NCBI RefSeq assembly: GCF_030272615.1 | Contig: NC_081406.1 | Span: 247,499,218 to 247,563,217, forward strand | Direction of reading: 5' to 3' | Length of the DNA stretch: 64,000 nt | From: Cryptomeria japonica | Lineage: Eukaryota > Streptophyta > Pinopsida > Cupressales > Cupressaceae | Shown here: positions 1 to 10,708 of the stretch, one piece after another | Numbering within the stretch: the first letter of the stretch is position 1 | Layout of the letters: each line of letters starts with the position of its first letter | Translations under genes and position numbers: made by a program | The notes under the pieces: generated by a model | What the model saw: only the letters and a program-made list of their open reading frames with translations | Database searches by the model: none | What the model was told of the DNA's origin: nothing

Positions 1-267
1 AGGTTTCCCACCGTGGTTTTTCCCTTACCAGGTTTCCATGTCAAAATCTCTGTGTCATGTGTTGTGGATGTTGTTTCTCTTTCTGTTTTATGCATTAAGT
101 TAAACCGGTACTACTATAACTGTTAATCTGTTTTACTAGCACTTAAGTTTGGTTTACCGACATTAAGTTTAAGTTGGAATAATTTGCATTTGGATTACAA
201 TTTATTGATAACTGGTTCACAACCGATTCACCCCCCCCCTCTCAGTTGTCCTTCCCGAGACCTAACA
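1..267 (+). repeat. 3' part of a Ty1/copia LTR, cut by the window edge
   Basis: The segment ends with the layout shared by all copia LTRs in this window: a CCACCGTGGTTTTTCCC module at the very start, a long AT-rich stretch with ACCGGTA/ACCGACA motifs, then GATTCACC plus a C-tract, CTCTCAGTTGTCC and a terminal CTAACA ending at 267. No tRNA primer site follows (CTACGAGC instead), so this is a 3' LTR or a solo LTR, not a 5' LTR. The beginning lies outside the window, so no target duplication can be checked. Confidence 0.75.
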
Positions 268-297
268 CTACGAGCTAAATATTAAAAGAAATTGGGT

Positions 298-1195
298 GGC
301 CCCCGCCATCCCACGGGACCATCAACGATTCTTTGTTAGGAGTAAAGGAGGAAGAACACAGGTGCCGATGCGGGGTAGCAAGAAGAGTGAGGTTTTAGTA
401 GTCTTCCTATCCTGCATGATTGAAATGAGTCAACAAGGGGTGATGCAGGAGAGGAAGGTTGACTGAGTGCGTTCTTCCCACCATCCCGCAACAACAACAA
501 GGTTCTTCATTAGAGTGTGATACCCATGTGAGCTGGTGGGAACAGTGGTGATTGATGAAAGTCTATACCCCACGAGGATCAAGGATGAAGAAAAGAGATG
601 ACATGGGGAAGGGCGTGTTGGTTTAGTTCATTTTCCCCGCTATCCCACAATGATAGGAGGGTCAACAGTCGGGATTCCTTTGTAGACAAGAGTAGAAGAA
701 TACCTATGCGAGATAGTGGGAACAAAGGAAACCAAAGGAGGTCCATATCCCATAGGGTCCATATGTGAATAAGAGATGCGGTGCGGGAAATAAATAGCTA
801 AGGAGTTTAGTACTCCTTGCCATCCCGCAATGATGAAGACAAGGAGATAAAAGAAAAGTAAATCAAGTTGAACAAAGCAGCTCATGAGACAATGGGAACA
901 CATGAAGGGTAGACAAAGGCTACCCCGCAAGGGCAAATGAAGCCTGTGAGGTGTGATGTGGGGTAAATGGGATAGAATGGGATTGTTTTCCCTGCTATCT
1001 CGCAGAAATGGAGTATGGTATGAAGAACAAAGGACAATGGAACCTTTTGAAGGAGAAAACAGGCACATCGTGGGACAACGAGATGTAAGCCTGAATGATA
1101 AGAAGGATTTTCCCCGTGCGAGAGCCATCCAGTTCAGAAGTATGACACAGGGTAATGAAGAAGAAGGAATGTAATTCTCCTCGCTATCCTACGAG
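298..1195. repeat. Degenerate tandem repeat, about 175-bp period, five or more units
   Basis: A phrase resembling CCCCGCTATCCCACAATGA recurs near 300, 475, 635, 815, 990 and 1180, so spacing is about 160-195 bp. A second phrase, GTGGGAACA...TACCCCACGAGG, recurs between copies (about 535, 718, 893, with a weaker one near 1070). Units are purine-rich, diverged from one another and interrupted by indels. The open frames across this block (for example reverse 640-1128 and forward 953-1174) are probably products of the repeat, not genes. It stands directly upstream of the unidentified reading frame at 1684-5319. Plant Tat/Ogre gypsy elements carry tandem repeats in untranslated regions, which is one possible source, but nothing here proves it. 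Confidence 0.6.
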
Positions 1196-1683
1196 AGAGA
1201 AACTTGAAGAGATATTGAAGCTTTGAAATTTTAGAGTTTTCAAAGGTGGTCGGAGATGATTTATTATCCGTTATGTCAGCACTCAAAGGACAATCAAGGG
1301 GTGATCTCAACCATTTGTTCATGCAATCAATGGTCAAATTCAAACTTTGGAGCTACCAACCCAGGACACCATGCACATAGGAATTAATGGTGAATGATGT
1401 ATGCACCATAAAAGAGAAATTCAAAGACATTTGCAAGCACACAATATTCAAAGAGAAACCAACGTGATTTCAAGGTGATTAAAGAGCGAACCAGTGCATC
1501 CAGAGTGACCAAATTATGCCCTAAAAGCAACAAGTAACTAGAAAAACCATATATTTCCATTCTGTAAGTTGTGTCTTGTTGTTCGGGAGGGTTTTTAGGA
1601 TAAAAATTGTGTTAATTTCCCTAGTTGTGAGGGGATTTTGTTTATTTTAATTGTGTTTTTTTACACTTCAATGCATTGAAAGA
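1196..1683. other. Gene-free leader between tandem repeat and unidentified reading frame
   Basis: AT-rich sequence with no convincing reading frame, RNA gene or repeat. It runs without an obvious boundary from the tandem repeat into the first ATG of the decayed reading frame at 1684. Nothing else could be recognised. Confidence 0.4.
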
Positions 1684-4600
1684 ATGGCATCCTCCTTTGG
1701 AAGCACTCTGCCTAAGGATTTCAAATGTGATTGCTAATGTGCTTGTTGGCAGCCTTACTTGTCTTGTTGCTACTAGTGTTGTCTCTAAAGCTGAACCAAG
1801 TGCTCTACCTAAGGAGAATCCTCTTAAACCAAAGAGGAAGAGGGTAACCAAGACAATTGTGATTTCAATTGAAGAAGAATTATCAGATGACTCTAGCCCT
1901 CCTCCAAAAAATAGGAAACAAAATCAAAAGAGGAAAAAGCCAGCTACAAAGCCTTATGTTCAAGAACTATCTATAAAGGCCTCATCTACCCAAAATCCAC
2001 CCACTTAAGAGAAAAACCCACAAGGAGAGGCCTTAGAGCCCAAAAAGAAGAAATCTCCCACAAAGAAAGCCCCACCCTGGGCTTCTAAGAAGACTAAACA
2101 AACTCTTGCAGAAGGAAAACAAGCTCCTGCTCAACTTGAGAAATTTGTAGAAGCCTCTATTCTATTAGCTCCCTCAAGGACTATTTAGGAAATTGTAGAG
2201 GAGGTAGAGGAGAAAATTGAAGAGGTGGAGCAGAGAAAGAAGAGGGAAGGAAGGAGTCTCCACCAGGACTTCCTTGAATTGTTCCATGGGTCAACCATGC
2301 AAGAAGGCTGCATTTAATGATCACGAATCTAGATGCAGAAATGTCCATACCAATGACAAGGGATGGGATACATTTTATTATTTCTATGGAAGCAAAGATA
2401 AGTCCATCCCAGTTTCTAACCCATGGAGGATAAATCTAGGGAAACTGGTGGTCCCTAATGTATTTGTGGAGCCAATGTTGATTAGGGAATTGGCCAAGAA
2501 CTATCATCATTAGAGCATGACAGTTAAGAGGGTAGGTGACCATGTATTAGTTGATATATCTAAGGATACTATGTAGAATGTTTCAATTTAGATAAAAGTG
2601 TTCTTAAAAGAATAAATAGTAAGAGGCTAAAAAAGGAGTACTATTGCAAGAGGGAATTTTGTAGGTAGAAGGTCTTGCCTTATTTTTTGAAAAAAATGTA
2701 CAAAGATGGAAAGAGTTACCTTGTGAACTTAGAGGTGGAGCCCCTTGACCTAACCCTTTTTGAAGATTATTTCACAAAAACCTACTATGCTCTCTAGCAG
2801 ATTTTGGGAGAAGACCGTGGACTAACAGTAATGCCAATTGATTTTATGATGATGGCAATAAAAAATATAGCATGCAGATACAAATGAATTGTATGATTAT
2901 TATTCAAGAAAAGTTACATGAAGGTTTAATCAATGCAAGGAACCTTAAGGAAGGTTTAAAATTCAATAATTATTCATTATTGTACCACTTAATTCTTTAT
3001 CAAAATAGGATTGAATGGGAGGAGTTCTTGAAGGTTAACCTTTTTGAGCCAAACACACATAGGAGTTGGCCGGTGCAAAGATGGACCCAAACATGGGACA
3101 AGGGGTCCAAATATTCAGATTACTGTGCATTCTTTGATTGCTTTGTCATGAGAATTTTGATGATGACGAGAGTCAAGCTAACTAGACTTCCAAAGGGCAT
3201 GATACAGGTTTTAAGGATTAGGAGTGCTAGAGCTGAGAATGTAGAGTATCCTGAGGGTCCCTTCACCCATAATTTTAGGGATTTCTTCTTTTAGTCCAAT
3301 TTTACATTAATAAGGGTCTATGGATGAAAGCAAGCTCCGCATATGCTTCCCATTACAATCACACCAAGATTGGAATTCATTGAATTCATTTGGAAAATGC
3401 TATGGTCAGAGAAGGAACAAATAAGAACAAAGAAGAAGGGGCAACATCTCCCCCAAATGATAAAATATAATGAATTCAGTGTAGGGTGTGATACCCTTGA
3501 TAAAGTGGAGGAATTCTTTGTTAATAATTATAGACTCAAGGTGGGTCGAGCAAGGCACTATGACCCCGAAGGCTATATAAATGAGATTAGAACAAGTAAA
3601 TTGAGGATAAGGGGTTTTAATCACCATTTTGATGAGAGGGAATATTTGATTAGAAATGCATACCCCTTTAAGGCCTTGCAAAGGAGGAGGAAGTGGAATT
3701 ATTTGAATAAATTGGAAAGAGAGAGGAAGGAAGAGGACCCTGAGTTCTAGGGGTTTTGTTCTAACATCCATAATGAATTTTATAGGATGTCTTGCAAAGT
3801 TAGAAGTTTTGATGAATTAATTGAAAATGAGTTGGCTTGGAGATAGGTCGAGCAACTTGGCAAGGTAGAGGAAGAGAGGCCCCCATACGACCCCTCAGTA
3901 AAGTATAAAGGGAAAGAATTTTTGAAGGGTGAGTCTTCACAAGGTACATCCCAACAAGGACCTCAAGGAGCAAAGTAGCCAACCCCCAAAGAAATAAGGA
4001 AGGTAGACAAAGGGAAAGAAAAGATCTCTGACTTTGTTGACATTACAATAGAAGAAATTGACACTAGTTTGCCATCACCTTCCCCTCCTCATGATGCCTT
4101 GAAAGAAGATGAAGTTGTAGAGATATTAATTGATTTAGATAGGGCAATCATCCAAAGTGTCATCCCTGAAGATAAAGTCACATATGAGAGGGTATTTGCC
4201 TCTAAAATTTTCCTGTCTGATGACAATTTTGTAAATTTTGATGAATTTAAATGTTTTTGGTTAAGGGAGAAGCTCAAAGACTTATCTGAAGAAGAAATCA
4301 ATTTTTTTGATAAGAATAGCATTAAATGCACTCTCAAGGAAGAAAGAGAATTAGTTAAGAAGAGTGGCATTCTCTTGGTACCAGGATGAGACCTCGAGAA
4401 TATTTTTGTCCTTGATCAAGTGATGAGGCAGGAAGACCCCATATATGCACAAGAATTTGGTGAGCATGGGTCTGGAGTTAACCCAAGCATAACTACCTTT
4501 TCTCTATGGTCTAAAGCTCCTAGTATAGACAAGCCTATAGTTTTGAGAGGGATGGAGCATAAGACAAGTGATGCTGTAATAAGAACTCTTGTCGATACAA

Positions 4601-5319
4601 ATGCATCAGAAGCAGCCACTGTGTCCTTGCATGCTACTCATTTTTCCAAGCTGGTCGTTGAAGAGTAAGAAAAAAAACATGAGAATCTCAAATATTTACA
4701 TGTGGCTCTAAGTTTTGATCATAGAATGCTCTTCATTGAGAATGCAAAGTCAAACAATGAGTTGCTTTAGCATTACTGAACATTTGTAGTGGTTCTCAAG
4801 CTCGAAGAGGTGGAGAAAATGAAAGAAGAATTACAAAAGGCAAGAGAAGAGGTTGAAAAGAAATACTTGGACATAAGAAAATCAACAATTTTGCATATTT
4901 GAAATAGGGTCCTAGCCTGCTTAGATGAGGTCCACACCTCTTATTCTTTGGTATCACATTTATGTGATCACATTGATGATATTCTTTCATTTTTTCAACC
5001 AATTATAAGAAATTATTGGTTTCATAAGGGTCAACAATTAAAAGAAATGCTTCTAGAAATCAAAAATGACCGAAAGGAATGCCAAATTGTGGGGACCATG
5101 TGGAAGAACTTCAATTTATTGATTAAAGAACTCCCTTATGTGGAAGAAGAAAATAAGGCTTTGATAGAGAAGATTAGATCATTCAGAGGCCTACAAAAGT
5201 GGGACATTCCCCTGATTTTGACAGATGAAGGGCATATGAAAGATCTTGCTAGGTGGAGAGAGGATTTTATAGCTACATTTGATAAGGTTTTGGATGTATT
5301 AGCCAATGAGCCCAACTAG
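1684..5319 (+). pseudogene. Unidentified long decayed protein-coding sequence (about 1,200 codons)
   Basis: The family is not recognised. A first ATG at 1684 (MASSFGS...) is followed by a Lys/Pro/Ser-rich N-terminal part with nuclear-localisation-like basic runs (KPKRKRVTK, about 1820-1850), in another frame until about 2280. Further pieces lie at 2286-2600 and 2639-2870, each in a different frame. From 2872 to the terminal TAG at 5317 the sequence stays in one frame for about 816 codons with no frameshift, broken only by stops at 3292, 3325, 3748, 3844, 3976, 4387, 4666, 4768, 4777 and 4900. Composition in that frame is protein-like: acidic/basic helices, a coiled-coil-like stretch near 4800-4870 (EEVEKMKEELQKAREEVEKK), Trp/Tyr/Phe well spread, and W-P-V-Q-R-W near 3070. 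There is no protease DSG, CCHC, DDE or YxDD motif. It could be an extra ORF of a retrotransposon (Tat/Ogre elements have an unknown ORF1 before gag), a transposase-associated protein, or a dead host gene. Confidence 0.55.
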
Positions 5320-5331
5320 GATAATTCCTAT

Positions 5332-6525
5332 TGTTGGCCATATGATATAATTGATTATGTGTTGCACTGATGTTTTGTCATTGATGTCAACACTTTCTGT
5401 TATGGTTGTTTACCAACTTCTGGTAGGTGGATTGGATTGGATGATAATCAGTTGATTGCCACCGGTATGATCTGGTTGGTGGAATATGTTTGTATGTATG
5501 GTTCATATGCTTCTGAAGTATGTTTCAGTCAGTTGGTATTGACTTGATGATCAAATGCTATCTTATGTTCTAGTAAGATTTCTTTATTGGTTTGGTAAGC
5601 GTTTCATTGATAGAGCTTTATTGAAGATCTTTGATGTAATGCATAAGTGGTGTTGGTGCAACTTCTAGAAGGGATTTAGGATGCTGATAGTGACCGTGTT
5701 CATGCCTCGACTGATTGGTGTCATTGCTTTGGCATGTGTGGATCTAATTTAGGTTTGGTGCTATCTAGGTTATGGACCGGTTTGCATGAAACGTGTTGGT
5801 GGATCCTCCGATGCGCGTTCGAGATGTTTCATTGATTGGATGATGTTTGTTTGGCCTTAGGTTTACATGTGTTATGATTTTATTTCAGGATTATGTAATG
5901 GATCTATTGTATTATCTTTTGTGTGGCCAACCTATTTGGTTAGGTCCCAGGTTGGTATAAATGTATGTAAGATCTCATTGTAGATCATGTATGATGGTAA
6001 GGAGTGAATAATATAATAATGATTTGTGCAGAGGATTTGGTCGATCATAGTTGATCGAGTTGGGTTTATGTTAGAGGTTTTAGACCTCCGGTATTGAGCT
6101 TAATCTAGCATGTAATCTAGCATGTTTGATGCTATCACCGACAGTTCTTCTTCCTAGATTGTAGTCCAAACATCTTGAGGTGGTTGACATCTCTGTAGTC
6201 AGTGAGACTCCATTTTGATGAGTAGTGCACTCTAGGCAGTGTGCCTTCCTGCATGTGCAAACCCCTATTGTAATCATATACTTGCCGGAGAAGTATCGTC
6301 TGACTGTGGGTAGGGTTTCCCACCGTGGTTTTTCCTCATTGAGGTTTTTCACATACAAATCATGGTGTTATGTGTTATGGTTGCATGGTATTGATTCTCT
6401 GGTTTGCATTTATGCTTTAATGCTTAATCAATTATACCGGTATAAGGTTTTAAGTGCTTTAATTCACATAATCTGTTAACAACTGATTCACCCCCTCTCT
6501 CAGTTGTTCACCAATTATCCTAACA
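5332..6525 (+). repeat. Solo LTR, Ty1/copia, same family as the element at 12308
   Basis: Starts TGTTGGCCATAT and ends CCTAACA, flanked by a perfect 5-bp target duplication CCTAT (5327-5331 and 6526-6530). The opening (TTGATTATGTGTTGCACTGATGTTTTGTCATTGATG, quoted in part: GATTATGTGTTGCACTGATG) and the R/U5 landmarks match the LTRs at 12308 and 18160. It carries the CCACCGTGGTTTTT module at about 6313-6352 and the C-tract CACCCCCTCTCTCAGTTG near the end. No internal region remains, so the element was lost by LTR-LTR recombination. It sits 13 bp beyond the last stop of the unidentified reading frame. Confidence 0.93.
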
Positions 6526-6530
6526 CCTAT

Positions 6531-7879
6531 CATATGATTATTCACAAAATCTTTGATGTTGATTTTATCTATCATAAACTTACATTGGAGACTGTAACTA
6601 TGCCCTCTCCAAGAGTTAGAGAGGCAATGAATAAATTTGAGAACTTTTGCATGGTCAAAAGATGATGTAGATATCTGGTATAAAAAATATTGCTCTCTCG
6701 AGGAAGATGTGCCTGAAGAAGAGGAGTAGGTGAGATTGATATCTCTTTTTGGTATTCTCCTTTTTGATTCTCCTGTGTAGGTTGGTATTTTTGGCAAGCT
6801 AGTATAAATGCCCAACTACTTCTTAACAACCAAGATGTATTAGATCCAACTTCAATCATTAAGGCGAACAGTGCAAGTGTAGGACATATCATATGACAGA
6901 TTTCATCAAAGGTGCAACTCTAGACTCCACTTAACATCTTGGTAGATGGATACAGTAATGGACCTTGAAGATTTACATGCAAAGATATATTTTGAGTTGC
7001 TTGGTAGGCTTTTTTTTTAAATATAGTAGTTAGGGTTTTAACAGATGTCACAATCAACCTGAAGCTTGTTTTCTCCCTTAGTGTTATAAATGAGAATTCA
7101 AGGCCATTGTGACGGGGTTTTAATTCTAAAAATTATGTGAAATATCATCTAATAGGCTAAAATTAATATAGAAAAGGGTGAACATTTCCTTACTACACAT
7201 GTCTACTTGAAATGTAAACTGATATTTTGATGATCAATGAAATGAAGATCATTTTCTAGTTGCCTTATTCTTTCTGTCCATGTGTTGTATGAACTTTAAT
7301 GTCAATGATGTATGAGTTTTTATTTCTCTAGTAGGAAAGTGTAGTTGAATGTGGGTCTCTTTCAAAGAAAGAGTTAAATTATATTTTCAAACTACTACAA
7401 TATGTGTTTGATTGGAAAGTATTAGGCATTTTGTTATAATTTTTAGAACAAATTATGCAAGTTATAGTATGTTCAAATGGGCGTTAAATGTGTTTCATTT
7501 TGAATGTTGATATTCTGTAGGCCGGACTCTATTTACCCTAGGCATGCATTGATCAAATTTAAGCTTTTAGAATCATTCTTATTTCACCTTTTATATTTTC
7601 TACAATAGGAGTAGTTTTAGCTTAGATAACCAGTCTCAATGCAAGCACGTAAGGTATAAACTGAGTTGAAGCCAAAGTTGAAGATTTATTTCCTTTCCTT
7701 GGTATATTTTCATTGAGATATTAGACACTGTTAAGGTTTACCCGCCCCTTGTTTTGCAGAGACATAAGTGTAGAAGATTGCAGTCTTAGTGACTGAATCT
7801 TGTTCGTTGGCCAAATCCAACCTTGGACTTGTTGATAGGAAAGTGGCTAAATCCTTAGGGTTTAATGATCTGTTAATTT
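6531..7879. other. Gene-free AT-rich stretch
   Basis: No reading frame with protein-like composition, RNA gene or LTR landmark was seen. The reverse frames at 6459-6892 overlap the LTR end and have no recognisable motif. The stretch just after 6531 should be the continuation of the sequence before 5327, because the solo LTR was inserted between them. Confidence 0.4.
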
Positions 7880-8110
7880 GGGAACCAACAAAACCCTATA
7901 TCTAACACTAGATAAGCCAAATAGAACCCTAACTCTAAACGTAAGCCAAATTCTATCTCAAACCAAATTCAAACATAAACCTATACAAAATTGACCCCAA
8001 ACCCTAAATCAAATTGAACCCTAAAATTGAACCTTATTATACCCTAACCCAAATCCTATACCAAAATTCAACCCTAACACTAAACTAAATCAAACCCTAA
8101 TCCTTAAAAC
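7880..8110. repeat. Degenerate telomere-like CCCTAA-rich tract
   Basis: About seven CCCTAA or CCCTAAA cores (for example ACCCTAACTCTAAAC, AAACCCTAAATC, ACCCTAACCC, ACCCTAACAC) sit in 230 bp, separated by A/C-rich spacers such as CAAATTCAA and CCAAATC. The Arabidopsis-type plant telomere repeat is CCCTAAA, so this reads as a decayed interstitial telomeric or telomere-like minisatellite. It is followed by a short (ATC)n run at about 8110-8127. Confidence 0.5.
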
Positions 8111-8642
8111 CATCATCATCATCATCAAGCTTATCTACTCTAAGGTTTAGTTTATTTGGCTTTCAAAAATCTACACCCATGTTCGATGAATTTTTACAAT
8201 CACTATCATTGTGATCAATCTTGATGTGTATAGAAAATGGAACTAAATTAAAACCTTAACCAAACCTTAACCCTTATTAAATTATTAATGAGAGGGGATT
8301 TATTAATATTATCATGAGTACAATGATAAAAGTAATATAGTAATCCTAATAATTTTAATATAATACTAATATTAATAATAACATTATACCTTAATTAACA
8401 TGTTTATATTAAATTTAATATTAATATATTTCTCTTACATGTTTGGGGATCCAATTGTTACATTCTTTTGGGGTCCCATTTTCTATATAAATTATGCTGA
8501 GATATATCAATTCATTTAATTTAAACATGAGCCCTAGGCATTGTATGAAAAGAAATAGGAGAGCAAAAGCTCGAGTCTTCGGGAACCCATTAGGAGACAA
8601 CCAACCACACAATAAAATATAGAATGAGATGCAAGAAGAAAT
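8111..8642. other. Gene-free AT-rich stretch before the LINE
   Basis: Contains a short (ATC)n microsatellite at its start and A/T-rich sequence with AATATTAATAAT-type runs around 8300-8440. No gene is supported. It ends at the left copy of the LINE target duplication (8643-8653). Confidence 0.4.
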
Positions 8643-9059
8643 GCTTTGATTGACTCTTATTGCAAAAAAATCCTACTGAGGAGATAGATTAGGTTTGGCT
8701 CTGCAATTTCCTGGGCTCGTTGGATTCAAATGTGCGAGAGGGGTCCGCATCTTCAAACATGGAGGAGTGCACACGACCTCCTCCATGTAGGTAAGTATCC
8801 TCCCCGTTCTCATTTATTGCCCACATTTATTTCTTTGTTCTCTTGTGCTTCCCTTCTGTCTTATATGCGGGGCTTCTCTCTCCATGTGAGATCTCACACG
8901 CTTGGTCATTGATGTCAAGCAAATCAAGTGGAGACCCTCTGGCTGAAGGCTTGACTCCCACTTAATCCTTTAAGTCGACCCTCCTGGACTTAGACAACCA
9001 TCCCATTCCTGAAGCGACCAAGTTCGAGGTTAGGGTTTCTGTTTCTTCTACAGGTATTG

Positions 9060-10690
9060 ATGGGCTCGATGGAAAAGAAGCTATGAACCCTACCCTTTCT
9101 GGTTATTCCCTCTCTATAACTCCCAATTCGTCTATGTTAGATGCCATAAACAATGAAAATAAAAAATTAAATGATATTGCCATTTTTTTTGGCTGCCACA
9201 GATATTACTAATTGTATGGCTTGCAAATTCATGGATGAATGACTTAAAAAATATATGGATAAAAAAATTAGGTTTACATTTTTCTTTTTGCCACATGATT
9301 CCAAAGGTATTATTTGATATATTTTTTAAAGATTCTAAATTGTAGGAATAGTTGATCAATAAACATTTTTGGTCGATGGAAAATGCACTTTTAAGGCCAT
9401 AAAATGGTCTCTTAAAGCGATTAGTGATGAGATTCTGACCCTATCCTGCCCAAGATGGATCATTATCAAGAATCTCCTACCTACTATGGAGATTCATCTC
9501 GTAACTCCTCGAACCTGTTGGAATAATCATTAGAATTGATCACTCAACCTCTCTAGTTCCGCATCTTGATGCTTGGGCTCTCATTATAATAGACTCGAGA
9601 AAGGATATTCCCAAATCCATCGAGGTTTCGATGGACGATGACCCTTTTTTTTTCCCTATCGATATCCTTGGAGGCATGAATGCCTACTTCCTCTGTAGAT
9701 GCGAAGGACATTTTCTTAATAATTTCCCTCTTCTTGGCAAGCAAAATCTTAATTCTTCTACCAAAAATGTTTATGAGAAATCATCCAATAAGAATGACTC
9801 CTCTGAACCAATGGCACAACAAACGCCTATTTTGGATAAACTCAAGGATCTTATGAAATCAGTTGCAAAAGCAATTTCCAAACCTCCAAACCCCCTTCTC
9901 CCCCCCTGCCCTTTGATGTGAATATGGATATAGGGGGCTTCAATGCTGACCCGCCCCCTCATTCTGCACTGGAGGTATCTTTGGCCTAGATGAAGAAGGA
10001 TTGTGTCGACCCTACGCCCCCCCCAAATCATGGAGAATGAGGGTAAAAAACACTCAACATCTTATTTTGGATAGACCGAGGACCCCTAATCATCCCATGA
10101 AGATTGATTCAATGATGGAACAATCCCCCAAGCATGCAGGCCTTGAAGGTAAAATTTCGTTTGTGAAATCTATGTTTAGAGATCTTGAAAATAAGACTAA
10201 TTTTATAGATAAATTGATACAAGATAATAATAATAATGTTGATAATAGTGTTGATATTAATGCTGGCAATGTTAATAATGCTAATAATCAGAACAATGCC
10301 ATTGTTAATGTTGATAATTAGGATAATGCTATTGTTAATCAGAATGTTAATTATGATAAGGGTTATCGGATTACTAAAAATCTAAGCCTTGCATCTGACC
10401 CTCACCCCATCATCTGTGACCGAGAGGTTGTCAATATAGAAGTTATTAAAGCTAATCCCATTGTTAGCAATTAGGTGTTGGGTCCTTCCAAGGCACATAC
10501 CTCCGAACATTTTGAGAGAATTAAAACTAACCCTCTGTTTGAGGATGTTGATAGGGATCATAGATCCCTATCTAGTGACCAAGTCAAAAATGAGGACCAA
10601 TAGGAAAGAAAAAGCTCTCTCCCCTTCCAAAGAGGAAAAACAATAAAAAAGACTTCCCCAAATGGTTCATAGTTTCCAAGGATACCATTG
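9060..10690 (+). pseudogene. LINE ORF1 relic (DUF4283/CCHC-type RNA-binding protein)
   Basis: Plant L1 ORF1 proteins bind the element RNA. They usually have a DUF4283 domain and a CCHC knuckle. Here the DUF4283-like part (about 9120-9560) is shattered by stops and shifts. A clearer stretch runs from about 9590 (DSRKDIPKSIEVSMDDD) through FFFPIDILGGMNAYFLC to a degenerate knuckle, CRCEGHFLNNFP, at about 9693-9733, which has lost the last Cys. A proline-rich segment (9880-9920) and an Asn/Val/Asp low-complexity tract built from AATAATGTTGATAAT-like units (about 10205-10350) follow. Several stops (for example 9919, 10319, 10471) and frame changes make it non-functional. Confidence 0.65.
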
Positions 10691-10708
10691 CTTGAAGAAT
10701 TTATCATA

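Noticed and set aside
640-1174. Reverse 162-codon and forward 73-codon frames
   Set aside because: They lie in the degenerate tandem repeat and show no motif or protein-like composition.
8421-8912. Short frames at 8421-8612 and 8730-8912
   Set aside because: They straddle the LINE 5' boundary, have no known motif and are of a length expected by chance.
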